Part shown: piece by piece, positions 1 to 7,685 of the stretch | Position numbering within the stretch: the first letter of the stretch is position 1 | How the letters are laid out: every line of letters starts with the position of its first letter | Assembly: GCA_023426855.1 (NCBI GenBank) | Contig: JAEZBU010000107.1 | Span: 1 to 20,711, forward strand | Direction: 5' to 3' | DNA: 20,711 nucleotides | From: Pseudomonadota bacterium | GTDB lineage: Bacteria > Pseudomonadota > Alphaproteobacteria > Rhizobiales > Hyphomicrobiaceae | Notes under the pieces: generated by a model | Seen by the model: only the letters and a program-made list of their open reading frames with translations | Databases searched by the model: none | Told to the model about the DNA's origin: nothing | Position numbers and translations under genes: made by a program

Positions 1-125
1 TGAAGGCCAATGATATCGATCGCATGCAAGTCTGGGCCGGGCAGTCGGCTGCGATGGCCGCAGTCGAGCCGGCCGGAGATGTCGTGCAACGGCTGTGGGA
101 CGGCGCGCAGTCCTTGTTGCGCTAG
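1..125 (+). CDS. C-terminal end of probable nitronate monooxygenase (partial)
   Basis: The reading frame starting at base 3 is open from the window edge to a TAG at 123-125 and encodes about 40 residues. The end contains MQVWAGQSAAMA, then EPAGDVVQRLW. This resembles the C-terminus of nitronate monooxygenase / 2-nitropropane dioxygenase (FMN TIM-barrel) proteins, which close with a WAGQ motif followed by an amphipathic helix of the EIVRRL type. Family members oxidise alkyl nitronates such as propionate-3-nitronate. The start and the catalytic His lie outside the window, so activity cannot be judged. The call rests on a short C-terminal match only; another FMN-dependent dioxygenase of the same fold is possible. 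Confidence 0.55.
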   Translation, partial: KANDIDRMQVWAGQSAAMAAVEPAGDVVQRLWDGAQSLLR

Positions 126-234
126 GGGCGCGGCGTCGGGGTGCGTAGGCGCGTTGCCGACCGCTCGCTCCGACGGTCGCATCAAGTCGGTAGACGAAGC
201 AATTTCCGGGGCGGGGCGCGCGTCATTTGCGCAT

Positions 235-437
235 GGACGGTTTAACGTCAGTCAAAGTGCAATTGCGACCGCCCAGGGCATCGGCGCGGCCCTATCCACG
301 TCACTTGCGGGCTTGGTTGTCGTCGTCAACACTGGCTACAACGCGGCGTTCATAACTTGACAGTCGTCGCAGTCGCGAGGTTTCTGCCGTCCCATCTTCG
401 GATGCTGGAAATGGCGCCGCGCCCGCAGGCCAGATAA
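235..437 (+). pseudogene. Remnant of the C-terminal end of an MFS transporter (frameshifted)
   Basis: Bases 235-357 translate to a piece starting GRFNVSQSAIATAQGIGAAL and continuing through a hydrophobic stretch to NTGYNAAFIT. In 12-helix MFS drug/sugar transporters the loop before the last two helices reads GTGRFN..QGAIATAQGIGA.LS, so the match is clear although short. The frame stops at TGA 358-360. A -1/+1 shift at about 356 restores a hydrophobic continuation (LTVVAVARFL) that ends in MLEMAPRPQAR and TAA at 435-437. That ending aligns loosely with the MPET-type ends of this family. The N-terminal ten helices are absent; nothing recognisable joins this piece to the preceding stop at 125. 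I infer a deleted, frameshifted gene. A small live protein is very unlikely. Confidence 0.55.
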
Positions 438-602
438 TGTTCGGCCGTTGTTTTCTCAAAGATGACCGTTCGTACGGATGCGGGGCGATTTAACGATCTC
501 GTAACTAAAGCATAGTTCACGATTTATTATCAGCCACGCGCATATTGTTCCGTTGGCCGGCAATTAAAGGGCTGGCAGGGGGAATATTGCGGGGCGGTTT
601 TT
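438..602. other. AT-richer intergenic leader of the cyclic-di-GMP gene
   Basis: No gene is seen between the MFS remnant and base 603. The stretch 490-570 is clearly richer in A and T than its surroundings and includes TATTAT at 525-530, a plausible -10 hexamer. No convincing -35 lies at the matching distance. A purine-rich GGGGCGG at 591-597 lies six bases before the ATG at 603 and could serve as its ribosome binding site. A second run, GCAGGGGGAA (574-583), is too far upstream. Confidence 0.3.
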
Positions 603-2681
603 ATGCGTGTCATTACTTGTCTGATGACCGAGCACAATTTGTGGCTTGTTCTTCTTGCCGCGGTTGTATGCGTGGCCGGAAGCTGGGTATCGTTGGATCT
701 ATTTCATCGTGCTCGTGAACGATCGGGATCACAGCGGCTCGGTTGGCTTTATCTGACCGGCGTTGCAGCGGGATCGTCAGTGTGGTGCACGCACTTCATT
801 GGCATGCTGGCCTATGAGGTGAGTGCTTATATTTCTTATGACCCGATGTTAACCATGCTGTCCTTGGTTGTTGCCATCGTCGGCTGCGGGAGCGGCTTTG
901 CGATTGCAGCGATGGGAAAATCGCGCCGAGCTTCATTAATTGGTGGCGCGGTCATCGGTCTCTCTGTTGCGGCCATGCACTATTCAGGCATGATGGCGTA
1001 TCAAGTCGTTGGTCTGATCGAGTGGGACCCGACTTATATTGCAGCTTCCGTCATCGCTGCTGTTGTTCTGGGTGCGGTGTCGCTGGATCGGCTTTATTCC
1101 AAAGCTGATCGGATTGTCACTCTCGCAATCTTCGTCGCAACAGTGGTCAGCCTGCACTTTACTGGTATGGCCGCCGTGACGGTTATTCCGTTTGGCATCG
1201 ATGTGGGCCTGGAAAGTGTCAGGGCCATGCAAACGATGGCAGTGGCCGTCGCCGGAGTCGCAATGATTATCGGTGTTACCGGCTTCATGAGCCAGTTTAT
1301 CGACAGCAAGGCTAGCTCCGAAATGCTGGAGAGCATGCAGCGCTTAGCGCTCCATGATGCGCTGACCGGCCTGCCGAATCGGCTGAGCTTTAATAATCAT
1401 CTGGCTCAGGAACTGCTATCCGCAGAACTGGGCGACAAGAAAGTTGCCGTTATCGGCATTGATCTCGACCGTTTCAAAGAAATCAATGACCTGCGCGGGC
1501 ATGAAGCTGGCGACCGGGCATTGAAGATCATCGCTGGCAGGCTTACGGCGCTGATTGGCGAGGGAGAATTTGTCGCCCGGATAGGTGGAGATGAGTTTGC
1601 CGCCACGCAAACCTACGACGACAAAGACAAGCTCATGGACTTTGTCTCTAGAATTGAGCGCGCGCTATTCAAGCCGCTCGTTATCGACGAGTTTGAGATC
1701 GTTACCGGTGCAAGTATCGGTGTGGCCTCCTATCCCGATGACGGCGTGACGCAAGAGCGACTGATCAGCAACGCAGACATGGCGATGTATCGCGCAAAGG
1801 CGGATTTATCGCGCGCCATTTGCTTTTATGAATCGAATATGGACGAGGTGGCGCGCGTGCGGCACGTCCTCGGCCAGGATCTGCGTCGCGCGATAGAACT
1901 GGACCAGCTGCATCTCCACTATCAACTCCAAGCGTCTGTTGAAACCGGCGAAGTTTGTGGTTTCGAGGTCCTGCTGCGCTGGACGCATCCTGTGCAAGGC
2001 AACGTTTCGCCGGCAGAGTTCATACCAATTGCCGAAGAAACGGGCTCGATCATATTGATCGGCGACTGGGTGTTGCGTACGGCGTGTAAACAGGCTGCGA
2101 CCTGGGAGAAACCGCATAAGATTGCTGTCAACATTTCACCGGTGCAACTGCTGCACGGTGATCTCGCGCGGCGTGTCCATGAAATATTGCTCGAGACTGG
2201 ATTGTCTGCGGATCGTCTTGAGCTGGAAATCACGGAATCAACGCTCATAGCGGACAAAAACCGCGCCTTACACCTTCTCCGGCAGATCCGTGCCCTGGGC
2301 GTAACCGTGGCGATTGACGACTTCGGTACGGGTTATTCGTCGCTGGACACGCTGCGCTCGTTCCCCTTCGACAAGATCAAGTTGGACCGCTCGTTCATGG
2401 CGCAGGTCGAGCGCGATCCGCAGGCGACTGCGATCATTCGGGCCGTCCTGGCGCTTGGTAAAAGTCTTGAAATTCCGGTTTTGGCCGAGGGTGTCGAGAC
2501 GATAGAGCAGCTTCAGATCTTGAAGCGTGAGGGATGCGACGAAGCACAGGGTTATTATCTCGGGCGTCCGCAGCCGATGGGGCTGAATGGGATGACAACG
2601 GACATAACCACCACCTCGGAAACGCAACCGCAAAAAGCAGCGTTGACGGAAGTCGGAAAATTGAACCTGACCGCTGCTTGA
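603..2681 (+). CDS. MHYT-GGDEF-EAL membrane cyclic-di-GMP turnover protein
   Basis: The 692-residue protein has an N-terminal integral membrane sensor with three MHYT-type repeats (HFIGMLAY 64-71, MHYSGMMAY 125-133, LHFTGMA 184-190) among about seven hydrophobic helices up to residue 230. MHYT domains are proposed to sense small gases through bound copper. A GGDEF diguanylate cyclase domain follows (about 250-410): its metal-site DLDRFKEIND (287-296) and active loop GGDEF (328-332) are intact, but the RxxD inhibitory site five residues before the loop is replaced by GEGE (319-322). The EAL phosphodiesterase domain (about 425-660) has EVL at 455-457, keeping the catalytic Glu, plus LELEITES (539-546), DDFGTGYSS (572-580), a Lys near 593, Glu629 and Gln649. 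Both activities may therefore be live. The start at 603 fits the family N-terminus (M..V..C....H). The next gene converges, with 24 bp between stops. Confidence 0.95.
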   Translation: MRVITCLMTEHNLWLVLLAAVVCVAGSWVSLDLFHRARERSGSQRLGWLYLTGVAAGSSVWCTHFIGMLAYEVSAYISYDPMLTMLSLVVAIVGCGSGFAIAAMGKSRRASLIGGAVIGLSVAAMHYSGMMAYQVVGLIEWDPTYIAASVIAAVVLGAVSLDRLYSKADRIVTLAIFVATVVSLHFTGMAAVTVIPFGIDVGLESVRAMQTMAVAVAGVAMIIGVTGFMSQFIDSKASSEMLESMQRLALHDALTGLPNRLSFNNHLAQELLSAELGDKKVAVIGIDLDRFKEINDLRGHEAGDRALKIIAGRLTALIGEGEFVARIGGDEFAATQTYDDKDKLMDFVSRIERALFKPLVIDEFEIVTGASIGVASYPDDGVTQERLISNADMAMYRAKADLSRAICFYESNMDEVARVRHVLGQDLRRAIELDQLHLHYQLQASVETGEVCGFEVLLRWTHPVQGNVSPAEFIPIAEETGSIILIGDWVLRTACKQAATWEKPHKIAVNISPVQLLHGDLARRVHEILLETGLSADRLELEITESTLIADKNRALHLLRQIRALGVTVAIDDFGTGYSSLDTLRSFPFDKIKLDRSFMAQVERDPQATAIIRAVLALGKSLEIPVLAEGVETIEQLQILKREGCDEAQGYYLGRPQPMGLNGMTTDITTTSETQPQKAALTEVGKLNLTAA

Positions 2682-2705
2682 AGGACGGACGCGGGATCCA
2701 CCGAA

Positions 2706-4235
2706 TTAGTGGGGGTCAGCAGTTCTGCGGTATGCGTTTTTATCGAGATATCCGGCCAGTGCGCCGTATCGCGCAAATGCCGCCGCGTAAGTGGCGGCAT
2801 TTTCCGGATTGGCAATAACTGTTGTCTCGCGCTGAATACATTTGATTGCTGCGCCTTCGAGATTGGGAAACAGTCCGCCGTCCACGCCAGCCATCATGGC
2901 GATGCCGAATGCGGAATCGCCATGCCGCACTGTCGACAGATCCATATTCAGAACGTCTGCGATAATTTGCGACCAGATGCGGCTTTTCGTGATGCTGCCG
3001 GCCATCACGGCGCGCGGCATGCTCATACCTTCGCGTTCAAACAGGCTCAGGCAATCCTTGAGCGAATAGGCGACGCCCTCCATGACGGCGCGCAGGAAAT
3101 GCGGCCAGCCGTGATTCTGATGAATGCCGGAGAAACTGGCGCGCAGGTTCGGGTTCCAGTACGGCGCGCGTTCTCCCTGGAGATACGGATGAAAGAGCAT
3201 GCCGTCGGCCCCAGGTTGCGTTTGCGCGACCAGCGCGTCGATCGCCTCGAAGGTCAGCAACTGTTGAGCGGTATCGCCTTGGCCTGCCGATAATCCTCTC
3301 ACCCATTGCAGGGACGTCGCGCAAGCATTGGTTCCGGCCTGCCAGTAGCGTTGGTCGCCGGCGACATGAGGATAATTGATGACCCCCGGCACATAGCGCG
3401 CATGCGGGGCGATGGCCATGATGCCGCCGGCCGATCCGACGCGGACCATGCCGCCGTCCTCCGCCGTTAGGATTCCGCAGCCAACCAGTTCAGCGGCAGA
3501 ATCCAAACAGCCCGCGATTACCGGGACACCGGCGGGCAGATTGAACAGTTCGGCGGCTTGGGCGGATACCTCGCCGATACGGTCGGTAGCGCGATGAAGC
3601 GGCGGCATGGCTCTGTCGGGCAGGCCGCTGAGATGGACGAGCGGCTCCGCCCAGTTTTGACTGGCCGCATCCAGCATCAGCGTGGCGGCGGCGCTGCCAT
3701 GATCCATCAGCCGCTGGCCGGTTAGGCGGAAGATCAGGTAGTCCTTCGAGCTCAGCAGGCTGCGGATGCGGGCGTGTTGTTCAGGCTCGTTCCGCTGCAC
3801 CCACATGATCTGCGGCAGCGTCCAGGTGCAGCCGGCCTGATTGAGAGTCGCTTGCGTCAGAGCATCGTGATGATGTGCGGTGAGATCAACAACCTCAGCA
3901 TCACTGCGCTGGTCGCTCCACAGGATCGCGGGCCGGATGATTTCGTCGTTGGCATCGAGCAGCACGGGCAGGTGTGCGGCGGAGCAAATGCCAATGCAGC
4001 GGATCGCATCGATGCCGGCAGCGTCCTGCCTACGCAACGCGCCGATGGCCCGCTGCGCCGCCGCGATCCAGTCCGCAGGATTTTGCTCGGCCCATCCCGG
4101 TTGCGGACTGGAGGTCGGATAGGTTTCCGTGGCCGAGGCGCGAACCGACCCAGAGGCATCGAGCAAGACGCATTTGAGGCTGCTGGTGCCGAGGTCCATG
4201 CCCAAAACGGTTGGTGGAGCGGCAGCAGGCGCCAT
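2706..4235 (-). CDS. FGGY-family carbohydrate kinase, xylulokinase-like
   Basis: The 509-residue product is of normal length for FGGY sugar kinases, which phosphorylate a pentulose or related polyol with ATP in the cytoplasm. The N-terminal phosphate loop reads GMDLGTSSLK (12-21), followed by PGWAEQNPADW (46-56), characteristic of the xylulokinase group. WSDQRSD (106-112) is the usual sugar-contact segment, and GCLDSAAELVG (242-252) supplies the catalytic Asp at about 245. The C-terminal ATP-binding region (GSITKSRIWSQIIADVLN) departs slightly from the family GG.AKS form. The gene begins only 2 bp after the stop of the aldolase gene (4238-4240), so the two are co-transcribed. Substrate is not certain: without a xylose isomerase or sugar transporter nearby, D-xylulose is only one option, and L-ribulose, another ketose or a sugar acid cannot be excluded. 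Confidence 0.88.
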   Translation of the reverse strand: MAPAAAPPTVLGMDLGTSSLKCVLLDASGSVRASATETYPTSSPQPGWAEQNPADWIAAAQRAIGALRRQDAAGIDAIRCIGICSAAHLPVLLDANDEIIRPAILWSDQRSDAEVVDLTAHHHDALTQATLNQAGCTWTLPQIMWVQRNEPEQHARIRSLLSSKDYLIFRLTGQRLMDHGSAAATLMLDAASQNWAEPLVHLSGLPDRAMPPLHRATDRIGEVSAQAAELFNLPAGVPVIAGCLDSAAELVGCGILTAEDGGMVRVGSAGGIMAIAPHARYVPGVINYPHVAGDQRYWQAGTNACATSLQWVRGLSAGQGDTAQQLLTFEAIDALVAQTQPGADGMLFHPYLQGERAPYWNPNLRASFSGIHQNHGWPHFLRAVMEGVAYSLKDCLSLFEREGMSMPRAVMAGSITKSRIWSQIIADVLNMDLSTVRHGDSAFGIAMMAGVDGGLFPNLEGAAIKCIQRETTVIANPENAATYAAAFARYGALAGYLDKNAYRRTADPH

Positions 4236-4237
4236 GG

Positions 4238-5035
4238 TTATTCCCGTGGTTTATCGGCAATCGCTGTACGCAACGGATTGAGGCTTGCAGTAATGCCGGC
4301 CAAAAGCGCGTTGAGATCGCTGGTGCACGACACCATCCGAACGCCATTGCGGACGAGATCTGCTGCGACCTCGGTATCGCTGGTCTGGATGCCGATCGCC
4401 ACTCCATTACGGCGCGCTGCCGCGATGATGCGATCGATCACAGCGCGCATCTGAGGAGCACGCAGCGAGCTGTCGATCCCGCAGGATACGGACAGATCAG
4501 ACGGTCCGATGAAGGCCATATCGATACCGGGCGTCGACAGGATGTCATCCATGTTGTCGAGCGCCGCGCTGGTCTCGATCTGGACCATCAGCAGCACATT
4601 GGCATTGGCCTTCGGCAAGTACTCGCGGGCAACGACGCGCTTGAACCCGGTATGCGCACGACACAGGCTGACGCCGCGCTCGCCGTGCGGCGGATAGAGC
4701 GCATAACGCACGGCTTCTTCCGCTTGCGCGCGCGTTTCGACGCGGGGAACCAGAATGCCGCCGACGCCGAGTTCGAGTGGCGTCAGGAAGTATTCGCGCC
4801 GGATCTCAGGCACACGGACAAGCGGCACACAGCGGCCGCCGCGAAATCCCGCCACCAGCGCGGCGAGGCAGTCGGCGCCATAGGCTCCGTGCTCCTGATC
4901 GATGATGGCAAAGTCGGCGCCGACAGCATCGAGCATGGCGGCCAGCATCGGTGTCTTCAGCTCGGAGACCATCAGGCCGCTGACGCATGTCCCTGATGTC
5001 AGGGCGGACTTCAACCAGTTTTCATGTGAAGACAT
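4238..5035 (-). CDS. HpcH/HpaI-family aldolase (2-keto-3-deoxy acid type)
   Basis: The 265-residue product is a class II, divalent-metal pyruvate aldolase of the HpcH/HpaI/GarL type, which cleaves 4-hydroxy-2-oxo acids or 2-keto-3-deoxy sugar acids to pyruvate and an aldehyde. Visible family motifs in order are FAIIDQEHG with the catalytic His near 49, PLVRVPE with the pyruvate-binding Arg near 74, a GGILVPRVET segment, VQIET with the metal-ligand Glu, and FIGPSDLS with the metal-ligand Asp. Length matches the family (250-270). The ATG at 5035 is the only reasonable start, because an in-frame TGA lies just upstream. A strong GGGGAGGA sits about 13 nt before it, farther than usual. The kinase gene follows after 2 bp, so the pair likely forms one sugar or sugar-acid catabolic operon. 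Which aldol substrate is used cannot be read from the sequence. Confidence 0.9.
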   Translation of the reverse strand: MSSHENWLKSALTSGTCVSGLMVSELKTPMLAAMLDAVGADFAIIDQEHGAYGADCLAALVAGFRGGRCVPLVRVPEIRREYFLTPLELGVGGILVPRVETRAQAEEAVRYALYPPHGERGVSLCRAHTGFKRVVAREYLPKANANVLLMVQIETSAALDNMDDILSTPGIDMAFIGPSDLSVSCGIDSSLRAPQMRAVIDRIIAAARRNGVAIGIQTSDTEVAADLVRNGVRMVSCTSDLNALLAGITASLNPLRTAIADKPRE

Positions 5036-5129
5036 CGTCGCGCGTCATCCTCCCCAGGCACGTTTCCTCTCGGGCTTGGGCCGCACAGTTTGTGGCGGCG
5101 GCCCTTAACCCGAATGCGATTATGTCCGG

Positions 5130-5159
5130 CAACTATTCATTGGCGAATGTATGAGTCAA
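5130..5159 (-). promoter_or_regulatory. Candidate sigma70 promoter of the aldolase-kinase operon
   Basis: On the minus strand TTGACT (5159-5154) is followed after 18 bp by TAGTTG (5135-5130), about 95 bp before the aldolase ATG. The -35 is good and the -10 is weak. A nearby CATAAT downstream is an alternative -10 at poorer spacing. Confidence 0.35.
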
Positions 5160-5193
5160 CGGGTGCCACGATTTGGCCGGTCTGTTGGAGCCA

Positions 5194-5370
5194 TCACTTC
5201 TTGCTGGCTGCCACTTCGGATTGAACCAGATCCATCAATTGCCGACGACCAAACGACAACAGCGGTTTGCCGTTGACGAAAAACGTTGGCGTTTGCTTGA
5301 CATTGGCGGTGCGGATGTCGGCCTGATCCTGTTTGAGAATACTCTCAACTTCCGGGCTGCGACGATCCAG
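5194..5370 (-). pseudogene. C-terminal fragment of a DsbA-like thioredoxin-fold protein
   Basis: A 58-residue frame from 5370 down to TGA at 5196-5194 reads LDRRSPEVESILKQDQADIR, then VKQTPTFFVNGKPL and FGRRQLMDLVQSEV. This is the C-terminal part of DsbA/FrnE-like periplasmic thioredoxin-fold proteins: the cis-Pro loop (TPTFFVNG) and the last helix, with a natural-looking terminus. Immediately upstream in frame is a TAG (5373-5371). The CXXC active site and the remaining 150 or so residues are missing, because the metal ATPase gene ends only 95 bp away at 5466. I infer a relic left by a deletion that fused the neighbourhood. It lies on the same strand behind the ATPase. Related genomes may carry an intact copy there. 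Confidence 0.75.
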
Positions 5371-5465
5371 CTAGCGAATAACAAATTCCAAGAGCCGTCA
5401 GTCTCTCGATGGGACAGGTCCATCTGCGGTTGTTCCATTGTCTGATTTTGATGAAAGGCAGCGAG

Positions 5466-7619
5466 CTATTGCGCATCCTGGCTTTGCGACCCGAAGCGCA
5501 GCAGGCGCAGCGCATTGGCCGTGACCAGAACGGTGGCGCCGGTGTCGGCGAGGATGGCCATCCAGAGCGGTGTCGTGCCGAATAGCGTGGTGATCAGGAA
5601 TACGCCCTTCAGTCCGAGCGCGAGCGCAACGTTCTGCCAGATGTTGCTCAAAGTGGCGCGCGACAGCGACACGAGTTCTGCGACGCCTGTAACGCGGTTC
5701 TTGAGGAGCGCGGCATCGGCTGTTTCGAGCGCAACGTCGGTGCCAGCGCCCATCGCAATGCCGACGGATGCGGCCGCCAGTGCGGGGGCGTCGTTGATGC
5801 CGTCGCCGACCATGGCAATCGGGCCGTTGGCCTTATAGGTGGTGATGGCCTCGAGCTTGGCATCCGGAAGCAGTTCTGCGCGCGCTTCCAGGCCGAGCGC
5901 CTGACCGATTGCGGTTGCGGCGCGCTTGTTGTCGCCCGTCAACATGACCGGCTGGATGCCGAGTTCCCGAAGTCGCCGGATGCCGTCAGCAGTATCGCGC
6001 CGCGGTTCGTCACGCAGCGCGATGAGCCCGATCGGGGTCTTGTCCTCACTGACCACGACAACGGTTTTGCCTTCGCTTTCGAGGTCGCCGACGCGCAGGC
6101 TGGCCCCGGCCGACAATGCAGCCTGCTCGGCGGCATGGCGTGGCGAACCCACGGACACGAATCCGGACTTGAGACGACCAGTTACCGCTTTTCCGGGCGT
6201 CGCGACGCTGCCACCGAAAACTTGCGGGATGACAAGTGCGCGAGCCTTGGCTTCCGCAACGATAGTGGCCGCCAGCGGATGACTGGACGTTTGTTCGACG
6301 GCGGCGGCCTTGGCGAGCGCATCGTTCGGGTCGCCGGCGAGTGCTACGACATCCGTGACGCGCGGCTGGCCGACGGTCAGCGTACCGGTCTTGTCGAAGG
6401 CGACCGTTTTCACCTTGCCCAGCATCTCCAGTGCGGCGCCGCCTTTGATCAGCAGACCGCGCCGCGCGCCACCCGCCAAGCCTGAGGCGATTGCGGCCGG
6501 TGTTGAAATGACCAGGGCGCACGGGCAGGCGATCAGCAACACGGCGAGCCCGCGATAGACCCAGGTGAACCAGTCCGCACCGAACAGCAGCGGCGGCGTG
6601 ACGATGACCAGGGCCGAGACCACCATCGCCGCGGGGGTGTACCAGCGGCTGAAACGATCGATGAACCGCGCGGTCGGCGCTTTGGACGACTGCGCTTCCT
6701 CGACCATGTGGATGATGCGCGCGATGGTGTTGTCAGCGGCGGTGCGCTGGATCTCGACCCGCAGCTCGGCGTTGGCGTTGATGCTGCCGGCGAAGACATT
6801 GGCACCGGGCTGTTTCAGGACCGGCACGGATTCGCCCGTCACCGGCGCTTCGTTGACATCCGACATACCCTCGACCACCACGCCGTCAGACGGTACGCGG
6901 TCGCCGGGGCGGACCACGACGATATCGCCGATGGCAAGCTTGTCGGCTGCTATGGAGTCCAAAGAGCCCGTCGCGGGGTTCGACCGATACGCCGTCCGCG
7001 GCACCAGATCGATCAGCGCCTTGATTCCGGCGCGGGCGCGACCGGCGGCAACCCCTTCCAGCATTTCGCCAACCAGAAACAGAACCACGACGACGGCTGC
7101 CTCTGCCGCTTCGCCAATGGCAATCGCGCCGATGGCGGCGACGGACATCAGCGTTTCGATACTGAACGGCGTGCCGGACATCGCGCCAGCCACCGCGCGC
7201 CGCGCGATCGGGATCAGCCCGACCAACGCTGCGATAATGTAGGCGGCTTGCGACCAGTTCTCGTTGACCTGCGAGACCAGGAAGGCGAGCCCTAGCAGTG
7301 CGCCACTGGCGATGACTTGGCGGCCTTTCAGCGATGCGTACCAAGGACCACTGGCCGGCCCGTGGTCGTGATCATGGCCGTGCAGCGATGGCGCCGCGTT
7401 TTCGCTGTCATGGGCGGCGTAGCCCAATGATTTGATCTTTGCCGCAATGGCTTGGCGGGGTGTTTGCGCCTCATCCAGGGCCAGTGTCAGCGCGCCTTGG
7501 GTATAGTTGACAGCCACATTGGACGTGCCCGGCAAGCGTTGAACTGCTGTCTCGATCTTGGCGGCGCAAGACGCGCAGTCCATGCCTTCCACGTTAAATT
7601 TCAGATGTTTGGCGCTCAT
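5466..7619 (-). CDS. zntA: Zn/Cd/Pb-exporting P1B-type ATPase
   Basis: The 717-residue product pumps soft divalent metals out of the cytoplasm using ATP. An N-terminal heavy-metal-associated domain carries GMDCASCA (Cys15, Cys18). A histidine-rich linker, HGHDHDHG (80-87), follows and may add metal binding. The actuator loop has TGES (261-264), the membrane metal site has CPC (365-367), the phosphorylation loop is DKTGT (409-413), the nucleotide domain has the HP pair (447-448), and GDGINDAPAL closes the P-domain (605-614). Asp692 in AILADTGAT corresponds to the Asp typical of the P1B-2 (ZntA/CadA) subgroup and argues for Zn2+/Cd2+/Pb2+ rather than copper. The frame extends 17 codons further upstream to 7670, but the ATG at 7619 is preceded by GAGGTGAC at good spacing and begins the metal domain properly, so I chose it. 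A MerR-type operator-promoter lies just upstream. Confidence 0.95.
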   Translation of the reverse strand: MSAKHLKFNVEGMDCASCAAKIETAVQRLPGTSNVAVNYTQGALTLALDEAQTPRQAIAAKIKSLGYAAHDSENAAPSLHGHDHDHGPASGPWYASLKGRQVIASGALLGLAFLVSQVNENWSQAAYIIAALVGLIPIARRAVAGAMSGTPFSIETLMSVAAIGAIAIGEAAEAAVVVVLFLVGEMLEGVAAGRARAGIKALIDLVPRTAYRSNPATGSLDSIAADKLAIGDIVVVRPGDRVPSDGVVVEGMSDVNEAPVTGESVPVLKQPGANVFAGSINANAELRVEIQRTAADNTIARIIHMVEEAQSSKAPTARFIDRFSRWYTPAAMVVSALVIVTPPLLFGADWFTWVYRGLAVLLIACPCALVISTPAAIASGLAGGARRGLLIKGGAALEMLGKVKTVAFDKTGTLTVGQPRVTDVVALAGDPNDALAKAAAVEQTSSHPLAATIVAEAKARALVIPQVFGGSVATPGKAVTGRLKSGFVSVGSPRHAAEQAALSAGASLRVGDLESEGKTVVVVSEDKTPIGLIALRDEPRRDTADGIRRLRELGIQPVMLTGDNKRAATAIGQALGLEARAELLPDAKLEAITTYKANGPIAMVGDGINDAPALAAASVGIAMGAGTDVALETADAALLKNRVTGVAELVSLSRATLSNIWQNVALALGLKGVFLITTLFGTTPLWMAILADTGATVLVTANALRLLRFGSQSQDAQ

Positions 7620-7651
7620 GCCGTCACCTCGACGATCTCGTTGTGACACCC

Positions 7652-7682
7652 CATATGCACCCTGTAGCAACTACAGGGTCAA
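7652..7682 (-). promoter_or_regulatory. MerR-family operator-promoter for the metal ATPase gene
   Basis: A perfect inverted repeat with 9-bp arms (ACCCTGTAG / CTACAGGGT) and a 3-bp centre spans 7659-7679. On the minus strand it lies between -35 TTGACC (7682-7677) and -10 CATATG (7657-7652), separated by 19 bp. An over-long 19-20 bp spacer filled by a palindrome is the hallmark of promoters that MerR-family proteins (ZntR, PbrR, CadR) activate by DNA distortion. The element ends 3 bp before the ATG of the divergent regulator, so the regulator may also control itself. Confidence 0.88.
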
Positions 7683-7685
7683 GAG

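Noticed and set aside
10..222. The first part of the open frame 10-360 as the start of a complete small protein
   Set aside because: It overlaps the monooxygenase tail in another frame, is compositionally odd (Arg/Ser/Cys-rich) and shows no family likeness; only the part from 235 onward resembles MFS.
2760..2810. GCCGCC...GGCGGC hairpin as a terminator between the convergent genes
   Set aside because: It lies within the kinase coding sequence and lacks a T-tract; the stem is explained by Ala-rich codons.
4211..4996. A 261-residue plus-strand frame opposite the aldolase
   Set aside because: The aldolase frame has all catalytic motifs; the opposite frame reads as low-complexity Asp/Arg/His-rich shadow protein.
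7620..7670. Longer N-terminus for the metal ATPase
   Set aside because: It would place the start inside the MerR operator; the ATG at 7619 has a good ribosome site and starts the metal domain correctly.
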